Shown one piece after another: positions 55,623-64,000 of a stretch of DNA of 64,000 bases; positions within the stretch are counted from its first letter, which is position 1; each line of letters opens with the position of its first letter. Below the pieces are notes generated by a model. The model worked only from the letters and a program-made list of their open reading frames with translations. It had not been told where the DNA came from and made no database searches. The stretch lies in contig CAIRCN010000085.1 of NCBI GenBank assembly GCA_903877135.1, positions 1 through 64,000 on the forward strand, given 5' to 3'. The position numbers were made by a program, and so were the translations under genes. Source of the stretch: an uncultured Opitutia bacterium (GTDB lineage Bacteria; Verrucomicrobiota; Verrucomicrobiia; Opitutales; Opitutaceae).

Positions 55623-57445
55623 CCTTCGCTTGGCCGCATCTTCTCTGGTTGCTGCTGGTTCCCTCTGCGTTGTTCGTCTGGGAACTGACCCGCCATCGTC
55701 GCGCGGCCAACGCCTCGCACCCGAACATCCTGCGGGCTGAAGCCGGCACCCATCACCTATCGCTTGTCGCGCGTCCATCTCCGGCAGCGCAGGCGCGGCC
55801 TTGGCTCGCCGCCGGGCTGATACTCGCCATCGTGGCTTTCGCCCGCCCGCAATGGGGCCGGCTCGAGGAGCCTGTCTTCGACCAGTCGCGCGAAATTCTC
55901 CTCGCGATTGACCTCTCGCGCTCGATGCTTTCGCCCGACGTGCGGCCGTCGCGCCTCGAACGGGCCAAGCTCCTTACACAGTCGCTTCTCGAAAAACTCG
56001 CCGGCGAGCGCGTCGGCCTGGTCGTTTTCTCCGGCACCGCGTTTCTGCAATGCCCGCTTAGCGCCGACTACGAGATTCTGCGCGAGTTTCTCCCGGCACT
56101 CGGACCAAATTTCATGCCCGAGGGCGGCACCAATTACGGCGCGCTGCTCGACACCTCGATCGGGGCCTTTGGCTCCAGCACGTCCGCCGACCGCTTTCTT
56201 GTCATCCTCAGCGACGGCGAGGCCACCGATGACGATTGGCACGACCGCGTGGAGGAGCTGAAGAAAAAAGGTATTCGCGTCATCGGCCTCGGCGTTGGCA
56301 CCGCCGCGGGGGCGATGATTCCCGACGGCACCGGCGGCCTCGTGAAGGACGACCGCGGCGCCGTTGTGCTCTCCAAGCTCGAAAGCGGGACGCTACGCGA
56401 GCTCGCCGACCTCACCGGCGGCACCTACCGCGACGCCTCCACCTGGATCGATCTCGCCTCCGTGCTCAACGCCACCGTCGAGTCCGGACGCAAGGGGAAA
56501 TTCCTTGAGAAAAATACCGTGCGCCTCGTCGAGCGTTTCCAGTGGCCTCTCGCCCTCGGCCTCTGGTTTCTCCTCGTGAGTTTTTACTACGAATTTCCCG
56601 TCCATCCGAAACCGCGGGACATCAAGCTTGCCACCCCCGCCAACCCGAAGCAGCCCGCCGCCGGTGCGCTCGCCGGGGCGGCTCTGTGCCTGTTGTGCCT
56701 GCTGGTTTTCCCCTCGCCGCTCTCCGCCGCCAAACCGCCGCTCCCACCCACCGCGCCACCACTCGCCAAAATCGTCGGCCGCATTGCGGCGCAGCCTGTG
56801 CGCAGTGCGCGCGATTGGGCCGAGATGGCCAACGAAACCGTGCTCTGGGGTCAGAATATCCAGTCTGGCCAGCAACCAGTTCCTCCCGGTCCGGTGCAGG
56901 ATGCCCTGTCGGCCGTAACCCTCGGCTCCGCGCTCGACGCTAAAACCGCCAACTGGCCCAAACTGCGCTCCGACCTTGAGGCACTGCTCAAAACGCCGGA
57001 GGAACAGAAGAAGGAGCAGCAAAAACAGGATCAAAAGAACCAAGATCAGCAGAACCAGGACCAACAGAAACAGGATCAGTCCAAGCAGGACTCCCAGTCA
57101 TCGCCTCAAAACCAGCAGTCGCCGCCGCAGAAAAAAGAGCAGTCGTCCGACAGTCAGCAACAGAAACCCGAAAAATCGGAGGAGCAGAAAAAACAGGAAT
57201 CCGCGTTCGGCGACATGAAGCAACACGAGCCGCCCCCGCCACCGAAACCGCAGTCCGGTGACACCCAGAAGGTCGGCGGTGTGCCGGAGAAAAAGAACGC
57301 CGCCCAACTCACCGACCCCGCCATGGCCGTGCCGCTGCAGAAACTCGATCAGCTACGCAACCAGGATTCCCCCGCCGAACTTTTCCAGTTGATGGACGCC
57401 GACAAAAAAACCGCCGCGCCGAAGAAAATCACCAAAGACTGGTAA
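55619..57445 (+). CDS. batB: VWA-domain membrane protein BatB with BatC-like Gln/Lys-rich tail
   Basis: A 608-residue protein. N-terminal helices and a VWA domain with MIDAS AIDLSRSM, then GTNYGALLDTSIGAFG and FLVILSDGEATDDDW, are BatB. After a further helix (about 300-320) and a second hydrophobic segment (about 345-365), the region 370-608 is BatC-like: a short helical part, then a striking Gln/Lys/Asp low-complexity tract (about 460-530). Ordinary BatB is about 330 residues, so this is a BatB-BatC fusion. Confidence 0.88.
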   Translation: MTFAWPHLLWLLLVPSALFVWELTRHRRAANASHPNILRAEAGTHHLSLVARPSPAAQARPWLAAGLILAIVAFARPQWGRLEEPVFDQSREILLAIDLSRSMLSPDVRPSRLERAKLLTQSLLEKLAGERVGLVVFSGTAFLQCPLSADYEILREFLPALGPNFMPEGGTNYGALLDTSIGAFGSSTSADRFLVILSDGEATDDDWHDRVEELKKKGIRVIGLGVGTAAGAMIPDGTGGLVKDDRGAVVLSKLESGTLRELADLTGGTYRDASTWIDLASVLNATVESGRKGKFLEKNTVRLVERFQWPLALGLWFLLVSFYYEFPVHPKPRDIKLATPANPKQPAAGALAGAALCLLCLLVFPSPLSAAKPPLPPTAPPLAKIVGRIAAQPVRSARDWAEMANETVLWGQNIQSGQQPVPPGPVQDALSAVTLGSALDAKTANWPKLRSDLEALLKTPEEQKKEQQKQDQKNQDQQNQDQQKQDQSKQDSQSSPQNQQSPPQKKEQSSDSQQQKPEKSEEQKKQESAFGDMKQHEPPPPPKPQSGDTQKVGGVPEKKNAAQLTDPAMAVPLQKLDQLRNQDSPAELFQLMDADKKTAAPKKITKDW

Positions 57446-57453
57446 CCCTCTCC

Positions 57454-59940
57454 ATGCGCCGCCTCCTCGCCCTGCTGTTCCTCTCCGCGCTCGCCGCCAC
57501 CACGGCCCACGCCCAGTCCGCGCACTGGGAAAATTCCGATTCCGGCGACCCCTCCGAGTTGCAGCTCATCTTTCAGGACTGTACACCCGACGGCAACGTG
57601 CGCCTGCCGCCCATCCCCGGCGTCACTCTCACGCAAACCGGTACGTCGACGCAGATGTCGATCGTGAATTTCTCGATGTCTCGCTCGGTCATCGTCAGCT
57701 ACAATGCCCGCGCCCAGCACCAGGGCGGCACGATCCGCATCCCAGAATTCACCGTGCAGACCAACAAAGGCGCGATGACCGTCCCGGCCTTCACCGGTGG
57801 CGCCCCGCGCGCCGCCATCGACGCCAACGTCACCGCCCGCCTTACGACCGGCGTCCCCACCGCTTGGGCCGGCGAAGTTTTCCCCGTCACCTACCAACTC
57901 GAAGCGTCGCGTCGCAACCCCAGCCAGATCGTAAGCAACCTTGATTGGAACGCCACACCGCTCGTCGCCGAGGACTGGTCCAAGCCCGAGCCCACCGAAA
58001 CCGTCGTCAACGGGGAATCGCGCAGCGGCATGGTCTATCGCACCCGTGCCTTCGCCAAGGCGCCCGGCCCGCTCACACTCAACTCCGCCAGCCTGCTCGT
58101 GAACATCCAGACCGGCAGCGTCGGTTTCGGACTCTTTCAGGCGCCGCACATGGAGCAGCTCACCGCGACGTCCAACCGCCCCGAACTTCTCGTCCAGGCG
58201 CTGCCCGCGCCCGCCCCTGCGGGATATAGAAACGCCGTCGGCCAGTTCAAGTTCACCTCGAAGGTCGTGCCCGCCACCGCCGGTGTCGGCGAGCCGGTCA
58301 CCTGGACCGTCGAACTCAGCGGCACGGGCAATTGGCCTGACATCGCCGGCCTGCCGCAGCGCGACGTCTCGAAGGATTTCCAGGTCATCCAGCCGCAGGC
58401 CAAGCGCACGCCCGCCGAGGGCAAACTCTTCGACGTCACGCTCACCGAGGATGTCGTGCTCATTCCCACGCACCCTGGCACCTATACGCTCAGCCCGCTG
58501 GCGTTCACCTATTTCGACCCGAAAAGCGGCAGCTACAAAACGCTCATGACGCCCGCCACCACCATCACGATCACGCCCGCACCCGGTTCGCCGCTCGCCC
58601 CCAACCAGCCTGCGGTCGTCAATCCCGATACCGCCCCTGACCAATCCAAAATCTCACTTCCAAAATCTAAAATCGAACCGCCCGCCGGCATCCCGCGCGA
58701 TCCGCTCCCCGGCGCCGCCTCGACGCTGCCGCCCTTTTCCGCCCGCGGCGTGCTCGCGCTCGTGCTGGCGCCGTTTGCTGCGCTGCTCGTCTTCTGGGGC
58801 TGGCTGGCCATGCGCCGGGCCCGAGCGACCGATCCGCTGCGCCCCAGACGCGAGGCACGCACCCGCCTCGCCGCCACGCTCGCCCAGCTCCGCCCCACCT
58901 CCGGCTCTCAATTTTCAACTCTCAACCTTCAACTGCAGCAGCAACTGCTGCTGCACTGGCAGCACGACAGCGCGATCCTCTGGGAAATCGCCCACGCCGC
59001 GCCGCCCGCCGCCGCGCTCACGGATGCGACTTGGAGCACGCTTTGGTCGGAGTCTGACCGCGCACTTTATGGCACTGCGCCCGCGCTTCCCGCGGACTGG
59101 GTAGCCCGCGCTGAGGCTGCACTCGCCGCCAAACCAGTGCGCGCCTTCGCGCCTTCGCGGCTCTTCCTCCCGCGAAATCTGCTACCGTTCTTCTTCGCCC
59201 TAGCCGTCACCGCCGCCCTCACGGCGAGCACACACGCCGCGGACCCGGCCGCCGCCTACCGCAGCGGCGATTTTGCCGCCGCCGAAAAAGCCTGGCGCAC
59301 CACCCTCGCCACTCACCCCACTGACGCCATCGCGCGCCACAATCTCTCGCTCGCCCTCGCGCAACAAGACCGCTGGGGCGAGGCCGCCGCGCACGCCGCT
59401 GCCGCCTTCGTGCACGAACCCGGCGCCGAGCCCATCCGCTGGCAGCTTGCGCTGGCCTGCGAAAAAGCCGGCTTCGTCCCCGGGCCATTCGCCAGTTTTC
59501 TGCCGCCCGGCCCGGCACAATCGCTTGCGCAACTCGCCTCGCCCGCCATCTGGCAGCTCGCCATCGGGTGCGCCGCGCTCGTTTTCTGCGTTGGCTGCGC
59601 CCTGTTACTTTTGGGCGCCTACGGCCGTGCCTCCCGCTTGCGCGTTGGTTTCGCCCTCTGCGCGCTGGGCGCAGGCTTGCTGCTCGGCGGCGCCGCGGCA
59701 GTGAGCCTGCGCGCCTATGGCGAAAGCGCCGATGGGCGCGCCGTGATCGTCTGGCGCGAAGGTGCCCTGCGCTCGATCCCAACCGAGGCCGACACTACGC
59801 AAAAAACCTCCGTGCTCGCCCCCGGCAGCATGGCGATCGCCGACCGGACATTTCTCGCCGACCGCTGGGTGCGACTCAACTTCGACAATGGTCAGACCGG
59901 CTGGGTGCGCAAAGAGGAACTCGTCCCGCTCTGGAAATAG
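57454..59940 (+). CDS. batD: BatD-BatE fusion protein
   Basis: An 828-residue protein with signal peptide MRRLLALLFLSALAATTAHA. Residues about 25-390 form the beta-rich BatD region (NVRLPPIPGVTLTQTGTST, VTYQLEASRRNPSQIV), ending in a membrane helix (LALVLAPFAALLVFWGWLA) and a cytoplasmic-like segment. From about residue 575 a BatE-like part follows: helix, TPR (AAYRSGDFAAAEKAWRTTLA), two membrane helices and a C-terminal SH3-like domain (DNGQTGWVRKEELVPLW). BatD and BatE are usually separate proteins. It is eight bases after batB. Confidence 0.87.
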   Translation: MRRLLALLFLSALAATTAHAQSAHWENSDSGDPSELQLIFQDCTPDGNVRLPPIPGVTLTQTGTSTQMSIVNFSMSRSVIVSYNARAQHQGGTIRIPEFTVQTNKGAMTVPAFTGGAPRAAIDANVTARLTTGVPTAWAGEVFPVTYQLEASRRNPSQIVSNLDWNATPLVAEDWSKPEPTETVVNGESRSGMVYRTRAFAKAPGPLTLNSASLLVNIQTGSVGFGLFQAPHMEQLTATSNRPELLVQALPAPAPAGYRNAVGQFKFTSKVVPATAGVGEPVTWTVELSGTGNWPDIAGLPQRDVSKDFQVIQPQAKRTPAEGKLFDVTLTEDVVLIPTHPGTYTLSPLAFTYFDPKSGSYKTLMTPATTITITPAPGSPLAPNQPAVVNPDTAPDQSKISLPKSKIEPPAGIPRDPLPGAASTLPPFSARGVLALVLAPFAALLVFWGWLAMRRARATDPLRPRREARTRLAATLAQLRPTSGSQFSTLNLQLQQQLLLHWQHDSAILWEIAHAAPPAAALTDATWSTLWSESDRALYGTAPALPADWVARAEAALAAKPVRAFAPSRLFLPRNLLPFFFALAVTAALTASTHAADPAAAYRSGDFAAAEKAWRTTLATHPTDAIARHNLSLALAQQDRWGEAAAHAAAAFVHEPGAEPIRWQLALACEKAGFVPGPFASFLPPGPAQSLAQLASPAIWQLAIGCAALVFCVGCALLLLGAYGRASRLRVGFALCALGAGLLLGGAAAVSLRAYGESADGRAVIVWREGALRSIPTEADTTQKTSVLAPGSMAIADRTFLADRWVRLNFDNGQTGWVRKEELVPLWK

Positions 59941-60027
59941 CACGCGCCCTCCGCGCCGGGAGGCCTCGTCTCGTTCTTGCCAGCGGTCGCGTGCCACGCG
60001 AACCTCGCGGCACTACTCCTGCTCGGC

Positions 60028-61185
60028 ATGCACCTGTCCTCCCTGCGTTTTCTGACGGCCATCCACTGCATCGCGGCCACCCTGCTGTTGGCCGCCTGCA
60101 CAACCCAGCCCGCCGTGCCCTTGGCGATACTAGCCGCGCAGGATTCCGATGTCGTCCAAATTACGCCCTACCCAAGCTCTATGCCGAGCGCCACCACCGC
60201 GAACGGCGGCCGGCCAGGCAGCGGCAGTGTCATCTTCGCCGCGCCCAGCTTCGGCGGTCCGGCTTCGCCTGAGCAGTCAGACGCCCGGATTTTCTATGCA
60301 CTCGGCTGGGATAAACTGGTCAAACAAGACTACGCGGGCGCGATCGTCGAATTCGACCGATGGATCGCACTGGATCCTAACGTAGCCATGGCCTACAGGG
60401 TCCGCGGCTATGCCAAACACCAGCAAAAGGCCTTCAAGGAGGCGCTGGCGGATTTCGACCGTGCCATCGCCCTCAACCCGAACGCCGCCGATTCCTATGG
60501 CTGCCGCGGCGAAACCAAGATCGCCCTCAAGGACTACGACGGGGCGATTGCCGACTATAATCGCGTCCTGTCGCTCCAGCCAAAGTCTGCGCTGGGCTAC
60601 TTCAGCCGCGGTCTCGCCAAGCGGCTCAAGCGGGATTTCCCGGCGGCCCTCGCGGATTTTGACCGCTGCCTGAAGTTGACTCCCGATTTTGGCCCTGCCC
60701 GCCGTGTCCGCGGTGATGCGCGGTATCTCGCTGGCAACTTTTCCGGGGCCCTTAACGACTACGAAAAGATGATCGCGCTCATGCCGGCGACACCCGAAAC
60801 CGACTATGCTCGTTTCTTCCGCAACTTGCTCCTGAGCCGCCTCGACCGGGCAGGCGAAGACGACCTCGCAAAAAACGTGCCGGGCTGGAAGGACGGCTGG
60901 CCAAAAACCATCGGCCTGTTTCTCACCGGGCAGATCACGGGCGACGAGTTTACGCAGCGCGCCTCCGCTGCTCCCGACGAGAAAACCCGCCGAGAGCAGA
61001 CCTGCGAGGAGCGTTACTACGCCGGCATGATCGATCTCCTCGCGGGCTACACTGCGGCGGCGCGGGTGAAATTCACCGCCTGCCTCGCGACCGAGATGAA
61101 CAATTTCACCGAATTCTCCCTGGCCCAGGACGAGCTCGCCCGGCTCGACGCGGGAACCCCGACGCCAAAACCGGCCACGCAGTAG
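60028..61185 (+). CDS. TPR-repeat lipoprotein
   Basis: A 385-residue lipoprotein. The signal peptide ends with lipobox LLLAAC (about residues 18-23). After a disordered linker, at least four tetratricopeptide repeats run from about residue 90 to 260 (YAGAIVEFDRWIALDPN, FKEALADFDRAIALNPN, YDGAIADYNRVLSLQP, FPAALADFDRCLKLTPD). The C-terminal 120 residues have no recognised domain but a possible further helical repeat. A TTG 17 codons upstream is rejected because the signal peptide begins at ATG 60028. It is 87 bp after batDE and may be co-transcribed. Confidence 0.86.
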   Translation: MHLSSLRFLTAIHCIAATLLLAACTTQPAVPLAILAAQDSDVVQITPYPSSMPSATTANGGRPGSGSVIFAAPSFGGPASPEQSDARIFYALGWDKLVKQDYAGAIVEFDRWIALDPNVAMAYRVRGYAKHQQKAFKEALADFDRAIALNPNAADSYGCRGETKIALKDYDGAIADYNRVLSLQPKSALGYFSRGLAKRLKRDFPAALADFDRCLKLTPDFGPARRVRGDARYLAGNFSGALNDYEKMIALMPATPETDYARFFRNLLLSRLDRAGEDDLAKNVPGWKDGWPKTIGLFLTGQITGDEFTQRASAAPDEKTRREQTCEERYYAGMIDLLAGYTAAARVKFTACLATEMNNFTEFSLAQDELARLDAGTPTPKPATQ

Positions 61186-61210
61186 CTCCGACCCGCGCAC
61201 GCAACCGGCG

Positions 61211-62083
61211 CTACTCGACATTGGCGATCTGCTCGCGCACCCGCTCAAGCTCGTTCTTCAGCTCGATGACGGCGCGGGAAATCGTGAGGTCGTTGGCCTT
61301 GCTGCCGATCGTGTTCACCTCGCGTCCGATTTCCTGCAAAATAAACTCCGCCTTACGGCCGATCTCCGCCTCGGTCCGTAGCAGCAGGGAAAACTGTTCC
61401 AGATGGCTGCGTAGTCGTGTCAGTTCCTCCGTCACGTCACACCGGTCGGCAAAGAGCGCGATCTCCCGAAGCACACGCTCATCCTCGACGTCAAGTTCTA
61501 GGCCGGCCTGACGGAGCCGTTGCAGCAACTGCTCCCGGTAACCGGCGGTCACGTGCGGTGCCCGCGCCGCAATCGTGTCGACGTGGACCTGCAGCGTGTT
61601 GAGCCGCGCTAGAAAATCGACCAGCAGCGCCTCGCCTTCCTGGGCGCGCATCGCCACAAACGCCCGCAACGCCTCTGCGAGCGCATCGGCCACGGCCGGA
61701 GAGGCGGCTTCGGCCGTCGGCAAATCGGCCGTCTTGCGCTGGGAGTTGGCGACCGACCACAGCAGTTCCGCCGTCGGCTCGAAGTGCAGCCCACGTGTAT
61801 CGGCCAGCGCCGCCAGCCGGTCCAGTGTGGCTCCGATCGCGGCGTCGTCCCAGGAAATTTCGCTCGCGCCCCGGGCCCCCGTCAGCTCGATCACCACGCT
61901 GATCCGGCCGCGTTGGGCCACGCGCCTCACCTGTTCTCCGACCGCGGCCTCTAGGCTTTCCCACTCGTCAGGGAGCCGCACCACAAGGTCGAGCGTCTTG
62001 CGATTAACCGCGCTCACTTGGACGGTGAGCGAATAGCCGGCGATCGACGACGACGCCCGTCCGTAACCGGTCATGCTTTTCAT
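61211..62083 (-). CDS. yicC: YicC/YloC-family endoribonuclease
   Basis: A 290-residue protein with the family N-terminus [11 protein letters not shown] and C-terminal [48 protein letters not shown] region; the acidic [11 protein letters not shown] end is the most conserved part. YicC proteins are endoribonucleases affecting sRNA stability. The start overlaps the trpB stop by 4 bp (ATGA), an unusual pairing. Confidence 0.95.
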   Translation of the reverse strand: MKSMTGYGRASSSIAGYSLTVQVSAVNRKTLDLVVRLPDEWESLEAAVGEQVRRVAQRGRISVVIELTGARGASEISWDDAAIGATLDRLAALADTRGLHFEPTAELLWSVANSQRKTADLPTAEAASPAVADALAEALRAFVAMRAQEGEALLVDFLARLNTLQVHVDTIAARAPHVTAGYREQLLQRLRQAGLELDVEDERVLREIALFADRCDVTEELTRLRSHLEQFSLLLRTEAEIGRKAEFILQEIGREVNTIGSKANDLTISRAVIELKNELERVREQIANVE

Positions 62084-63303
62084 AATTTGGTCCCGAGTAT
62101 CTTCGCGACCTGCTGCACGTCCTTGTCGCCGCGGCCGGAAAGGTTGATCACGATAATCTTGTCCTTGGTGAGTTCACGGGCGCGTTTTAGCCCGTGCACC
62201 AGCGCGTGAGTCGATTCCAGCGCCGGGATAATCCCCTCGAGGCGCGAGCAGGTCTGGAACATTTCCAGCACCTCGTCGTCGCAGGCGTAGGCGTAGTCGA
62301 TGCGCTTCCGGTCGCGGTAAAAGGCATGCTCCGGACCGATGGCTGCGTAGTCGAGCCCCGCGCTCACCGAGTGGGTCAGTTCAATCTGGCCGTCGGAGTT
62401 CTGCAAAATGTAGGTCATCGCGCCTTGCAGCACGCCCAGTTTTCCACCTTCGAATCTCGCCGCATGCTCGCCGCGACGAATACCGCGCCCGCCGGCCTCC
62501 ACGCCGATCAGCCGCACGCCGGAATCCTCAAGGAACTCGAAAAAGAACCCGATCGCATTGGAGCCGCCGCCCACGCAGGCGATCATCTCGTCGGGCAGCC
62601 GGCCCTCGCGGGCGAGGATCTGCTCCTTCGTCTCTCGGCCGATGGCCCGGTGAAAGTCGCGCACCATCATCGGATACGGATGCGCACCAAGCGCCGAACC
62701 GAGGATGTAGTGCGTGCTGCGGACGTTGGTCACCCAGTCGCGCATCGCCTCGTTGACGGCGTCCTTGAGCGTTTTCTGGCCGGCCTCGACGGAGCGGACT
62801 TCGGCACCCATGAGCCGCATCCGGAAAACGTTCAGGGCCTGACGCTCCATGTCCACCGCGCCCATGTAAACGATGCACTCGAGCCCAAACTTCGCGCACA
62901 CGGCCGCCGTGGCCACGCCGTGCTGCCCTGCGCCCGTCTCGGCGATGATGCGCTTCTTGCCCATCCGCCGCGCGAGGAGCGCCTGACCGAGGGCGTTGTT
63001 GATCTTGTGCGCGCCGGTGTGCAGCAGGTCCTCGCGCTTCAGGTAAATCTTCGCGCCGCCAGCGTGCGCGGTCAGCCGCTCGGCGAAATACAACTCCGTC
63101 GGCCGTCCCGCGAACTCCTTCAGGTGGTGCCGTAGCTCGTTCTGGAACGCCGGATCAGCCCGCGCCGCCTCGTAGGCCACCCCGAGCTCAGCGAGCGCCG
63201 TCATGAGCGTCTCCGGGACAAACACGCCGCCGTAGCGCCCGAAATGCCCGCCGGCATCCGGCAGGGAAAAACGGTCGAGACTCGGCGCGGTGGCGGTAGA
63301 CAT
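62080..63303 (-). CDS. trpB: Tryptophan synthase beta chain
   Basis: A 407-residue PLP enzyme condensing indole with serine. PLP lysine K100 is in [16 protein letters not shown]; phosphate is bound by [12 protein letters not shown], and [20 protein letters not shown] and [15 protein letters not shown] are the family's long signatures. This is the TrpB1 type, normal length, starting at MSTATAPSL (ATG 63303). No trpA follows; yicC does, with a 4-bp overlap, so trpA must lie elsewhere. Confidence 0.97.
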   Translation of the reverse strand: MSTATAPSLDRFSLPDAGGHFGRYGGVFVPETLMTALAELGVAYEAARADPAFQNELRHHLKEFAGRPTELYFAERLTAHAGGAKIYLKREDLLHTGAHKINNALGQALLARRMGKKRIIAETGAGQHGVATAAVCAKFGLECIVYMGAVDMERQALNVFRMRLMGAEVRSVEAGQKTLKDAVNEAMRDWVTNVRSTHYILGSALGAHPYPMMVRDFHRAIGRETKEQILAREGRLPDEMIACVGGGSNAIGFFFEFLEDSGVRLIGVEAGGRGIRRGEHAARFEGGKLGVLQGAMTYILQNSDGQIELTHSVSAGLDYAAIGPEHAFYRDRKRIDYAYACDDEVLEMFQTCSRLEGIIPALESTHALVHGLKRARELTKDKIIVINLSGRGDKDVQQVAKILGTKL

Positions 63304-63356
63304 GGGACGTGAATGTGTGGCAGGCACGAGCACGGAGGCAAGCACGCCCGTCGCGT

Positions 63357-64000
63357 TCAGACGCGCTTGACCGTCACCAGTGTAAGATCGTCGCGCAGAA
63401 GCGTCGTGCCGGTGAACCGCTGCAAGCTCTCCAGCAGACCGTCGTTGATTTCACGGGCGCTGCGCAAGTGCAGCGCCCGCACCGCATCCGCCAGCCGGGC
63501 GCCGGAAAACTCTTTGTCGTCCTCGTTGGGCGCTTCAGTCAGGCCGTCGGTGTAGAGCACGAGGGTGTCGCCCGGCAGAAACGCCTCTGTGCGGTCGGCG
63601 ATGACGGCGGAAAAAATCTCGTCGGGCACCATGCCGAGCGGCATTCCCTCCGAGCCGACAAATTCGCCCAGTGCCACGCCGGTGGCCGCGTTCGGCCGCG
63701 AAATGAGCGGCAACTCGTGCCCGGCGCGCGCCAGCGTGACGGCGCCCTTGGATGTATCGACCACGGCGTAAAGCATCGTGATGAACATGCCCCGTTGCAT
63801 GTCGCCGCCCATCGCCCGGTTCAGCTCCTTGAGCGTCTCCGCCGGTGACACATGCCGCAAGGCGATCTGGCGCAGATTGGTCCGGCAGATGGCCATGAGC
63901 AGCGAAGCCGGGATGCCCTTGCCCGACACGTCGGCCACCGCAACGCCAAGGCGAGTTTCGCTCAGGGCAAACAGGTCGTAAAAATCTCCACTTACCTTCT
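63357..64000 (-). CDS. PP2C/SpoIIE-type phosphatase (RsbU-like), 5' end beyond window
   Basis: C-terminal catalytic part of a SpoIIE/RsbU-class serine phosphatase; the frame is open to the window edge. [35 protein letters not shown], the metal-binding core, starts the visible part; [17 protein letters not shown] and [12 protein letters not shown] complete the fold. Such proteins usually carry N-terminal sensor domains (HAMP, GAF, PAS or receiver) and act in partner-switching or anti-sigma control. At least 214 residues are visible. It lies upstream of trpB on the same strand. Confidence 0.9.
   Translation of the reverse strand, partial: KVSGDFYDLFALSETRLGVAVADVSGKGIPASLLMAICRTNLRQIALRHVSPAETLKELNRAMGGDMQRGMFITMLYAVVDTSKGAVTLARAGHELPLISRPNAATGVALGEFVGSEGMPLGMVPDEIFSAVIADRTEAFLPGDTLVLYTDGLTEAPNEDDKEFSGARLADAVRALHLRSAREINDGLLESLQRFTGTTLLRDDLTLVTVKRV

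Overview
The window reads as chromosomal DNA of a high-GC, Gram-negative bacterium, most likely a verrucomicrobium of the Opitutales/Opitutaceae kind. This is inferred from the proteins: outer-membrane systems (TolC/RND, AsmA, phosphate porin), a short EF-Ts, PVC-style Bat aerotolerance genes, secreted sialidase-like and heparinase-like enzymes, and UROD-family proteins. No rRNA is present to confirm the lineage. Most start codons lack a purine-rich Shine-Dalgarno and are preceded by C/T-rich sequence.

Layout. 1-2.3 kb: edge of an initiator tRNA gene, then rpsB-tsf with a strong terminator and a DUF983 membrane protein. 2.3-8.1 kb: a secreted BNR/sialidase-like protein, a GlcD-type FAD oxidase, a small basic coiled-coil protein and two divergent UROD-family proteins. 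8.1-21.4 kb, all minus strand: marR-hlyD-RND-tolC efflux genes, a large AsmA-like protein, a two-gene ATPase + TOPRIM-like pair (possible defence module) and a fused acyltransferase/acyl-ACP synthetase. 21.5-29.1 kb, plus strand: rph, then a compact eight-gene cluster (ACP, ketosynthase, esterase, HAD phosphatase, class III aminotransferase, two SMR-type half-transporters, FemAB/GNAT-like acyltransferase). It looks like a pathway that makes and moves an amino-lipid or acylated product, and it is the best candidate for an undescribed system.

29.1-39.3 kb: an AlkX/YcaQ-like DNA glycosylase, a lone receiver protein, and a complete Pho locus on the minus strand (porin-pstS-pstC-pstA-pstB-phoU-phoB-phoR) behind a recognisable Pho box. 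PstC carries a large extra domain. 39.4-43.4 kb: a CLC chloride transporter coupled to a PTS EIIA-like protein, an M24 aminopeptidase P and a small membrane protein. 43.5-49.6 kb: ppdK, a serpin gene broken by one in-frame TGA, a CheX-like protein, a small hypothetical protein and a coiled-coil membrane-anchored protein. 49.7-52.1 kb: a Tat-exported heparinase-family lyase and about 360 bp of decayed or non-coding sequence. 52.1-61.2 kb: ruvX, divergent from a moxR-DUF58-batA-batB-batD/E operon in which BatD and BatE are fused, then a TPR lipoprotein. 61.2-64 kb: yicC, trpB and the 3' part of an rsbU-type PP2C phosphatase that runs off the window.

Functional links: the Pho genes form one phosphate-responsive unit from outer membrane to transcription factor. 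The efflux genes form one MarR-controlled tripartite pump. The Bat genes encode an inner-membrane and periplasmic VWA complex with its MoxR chaperone ATPase.
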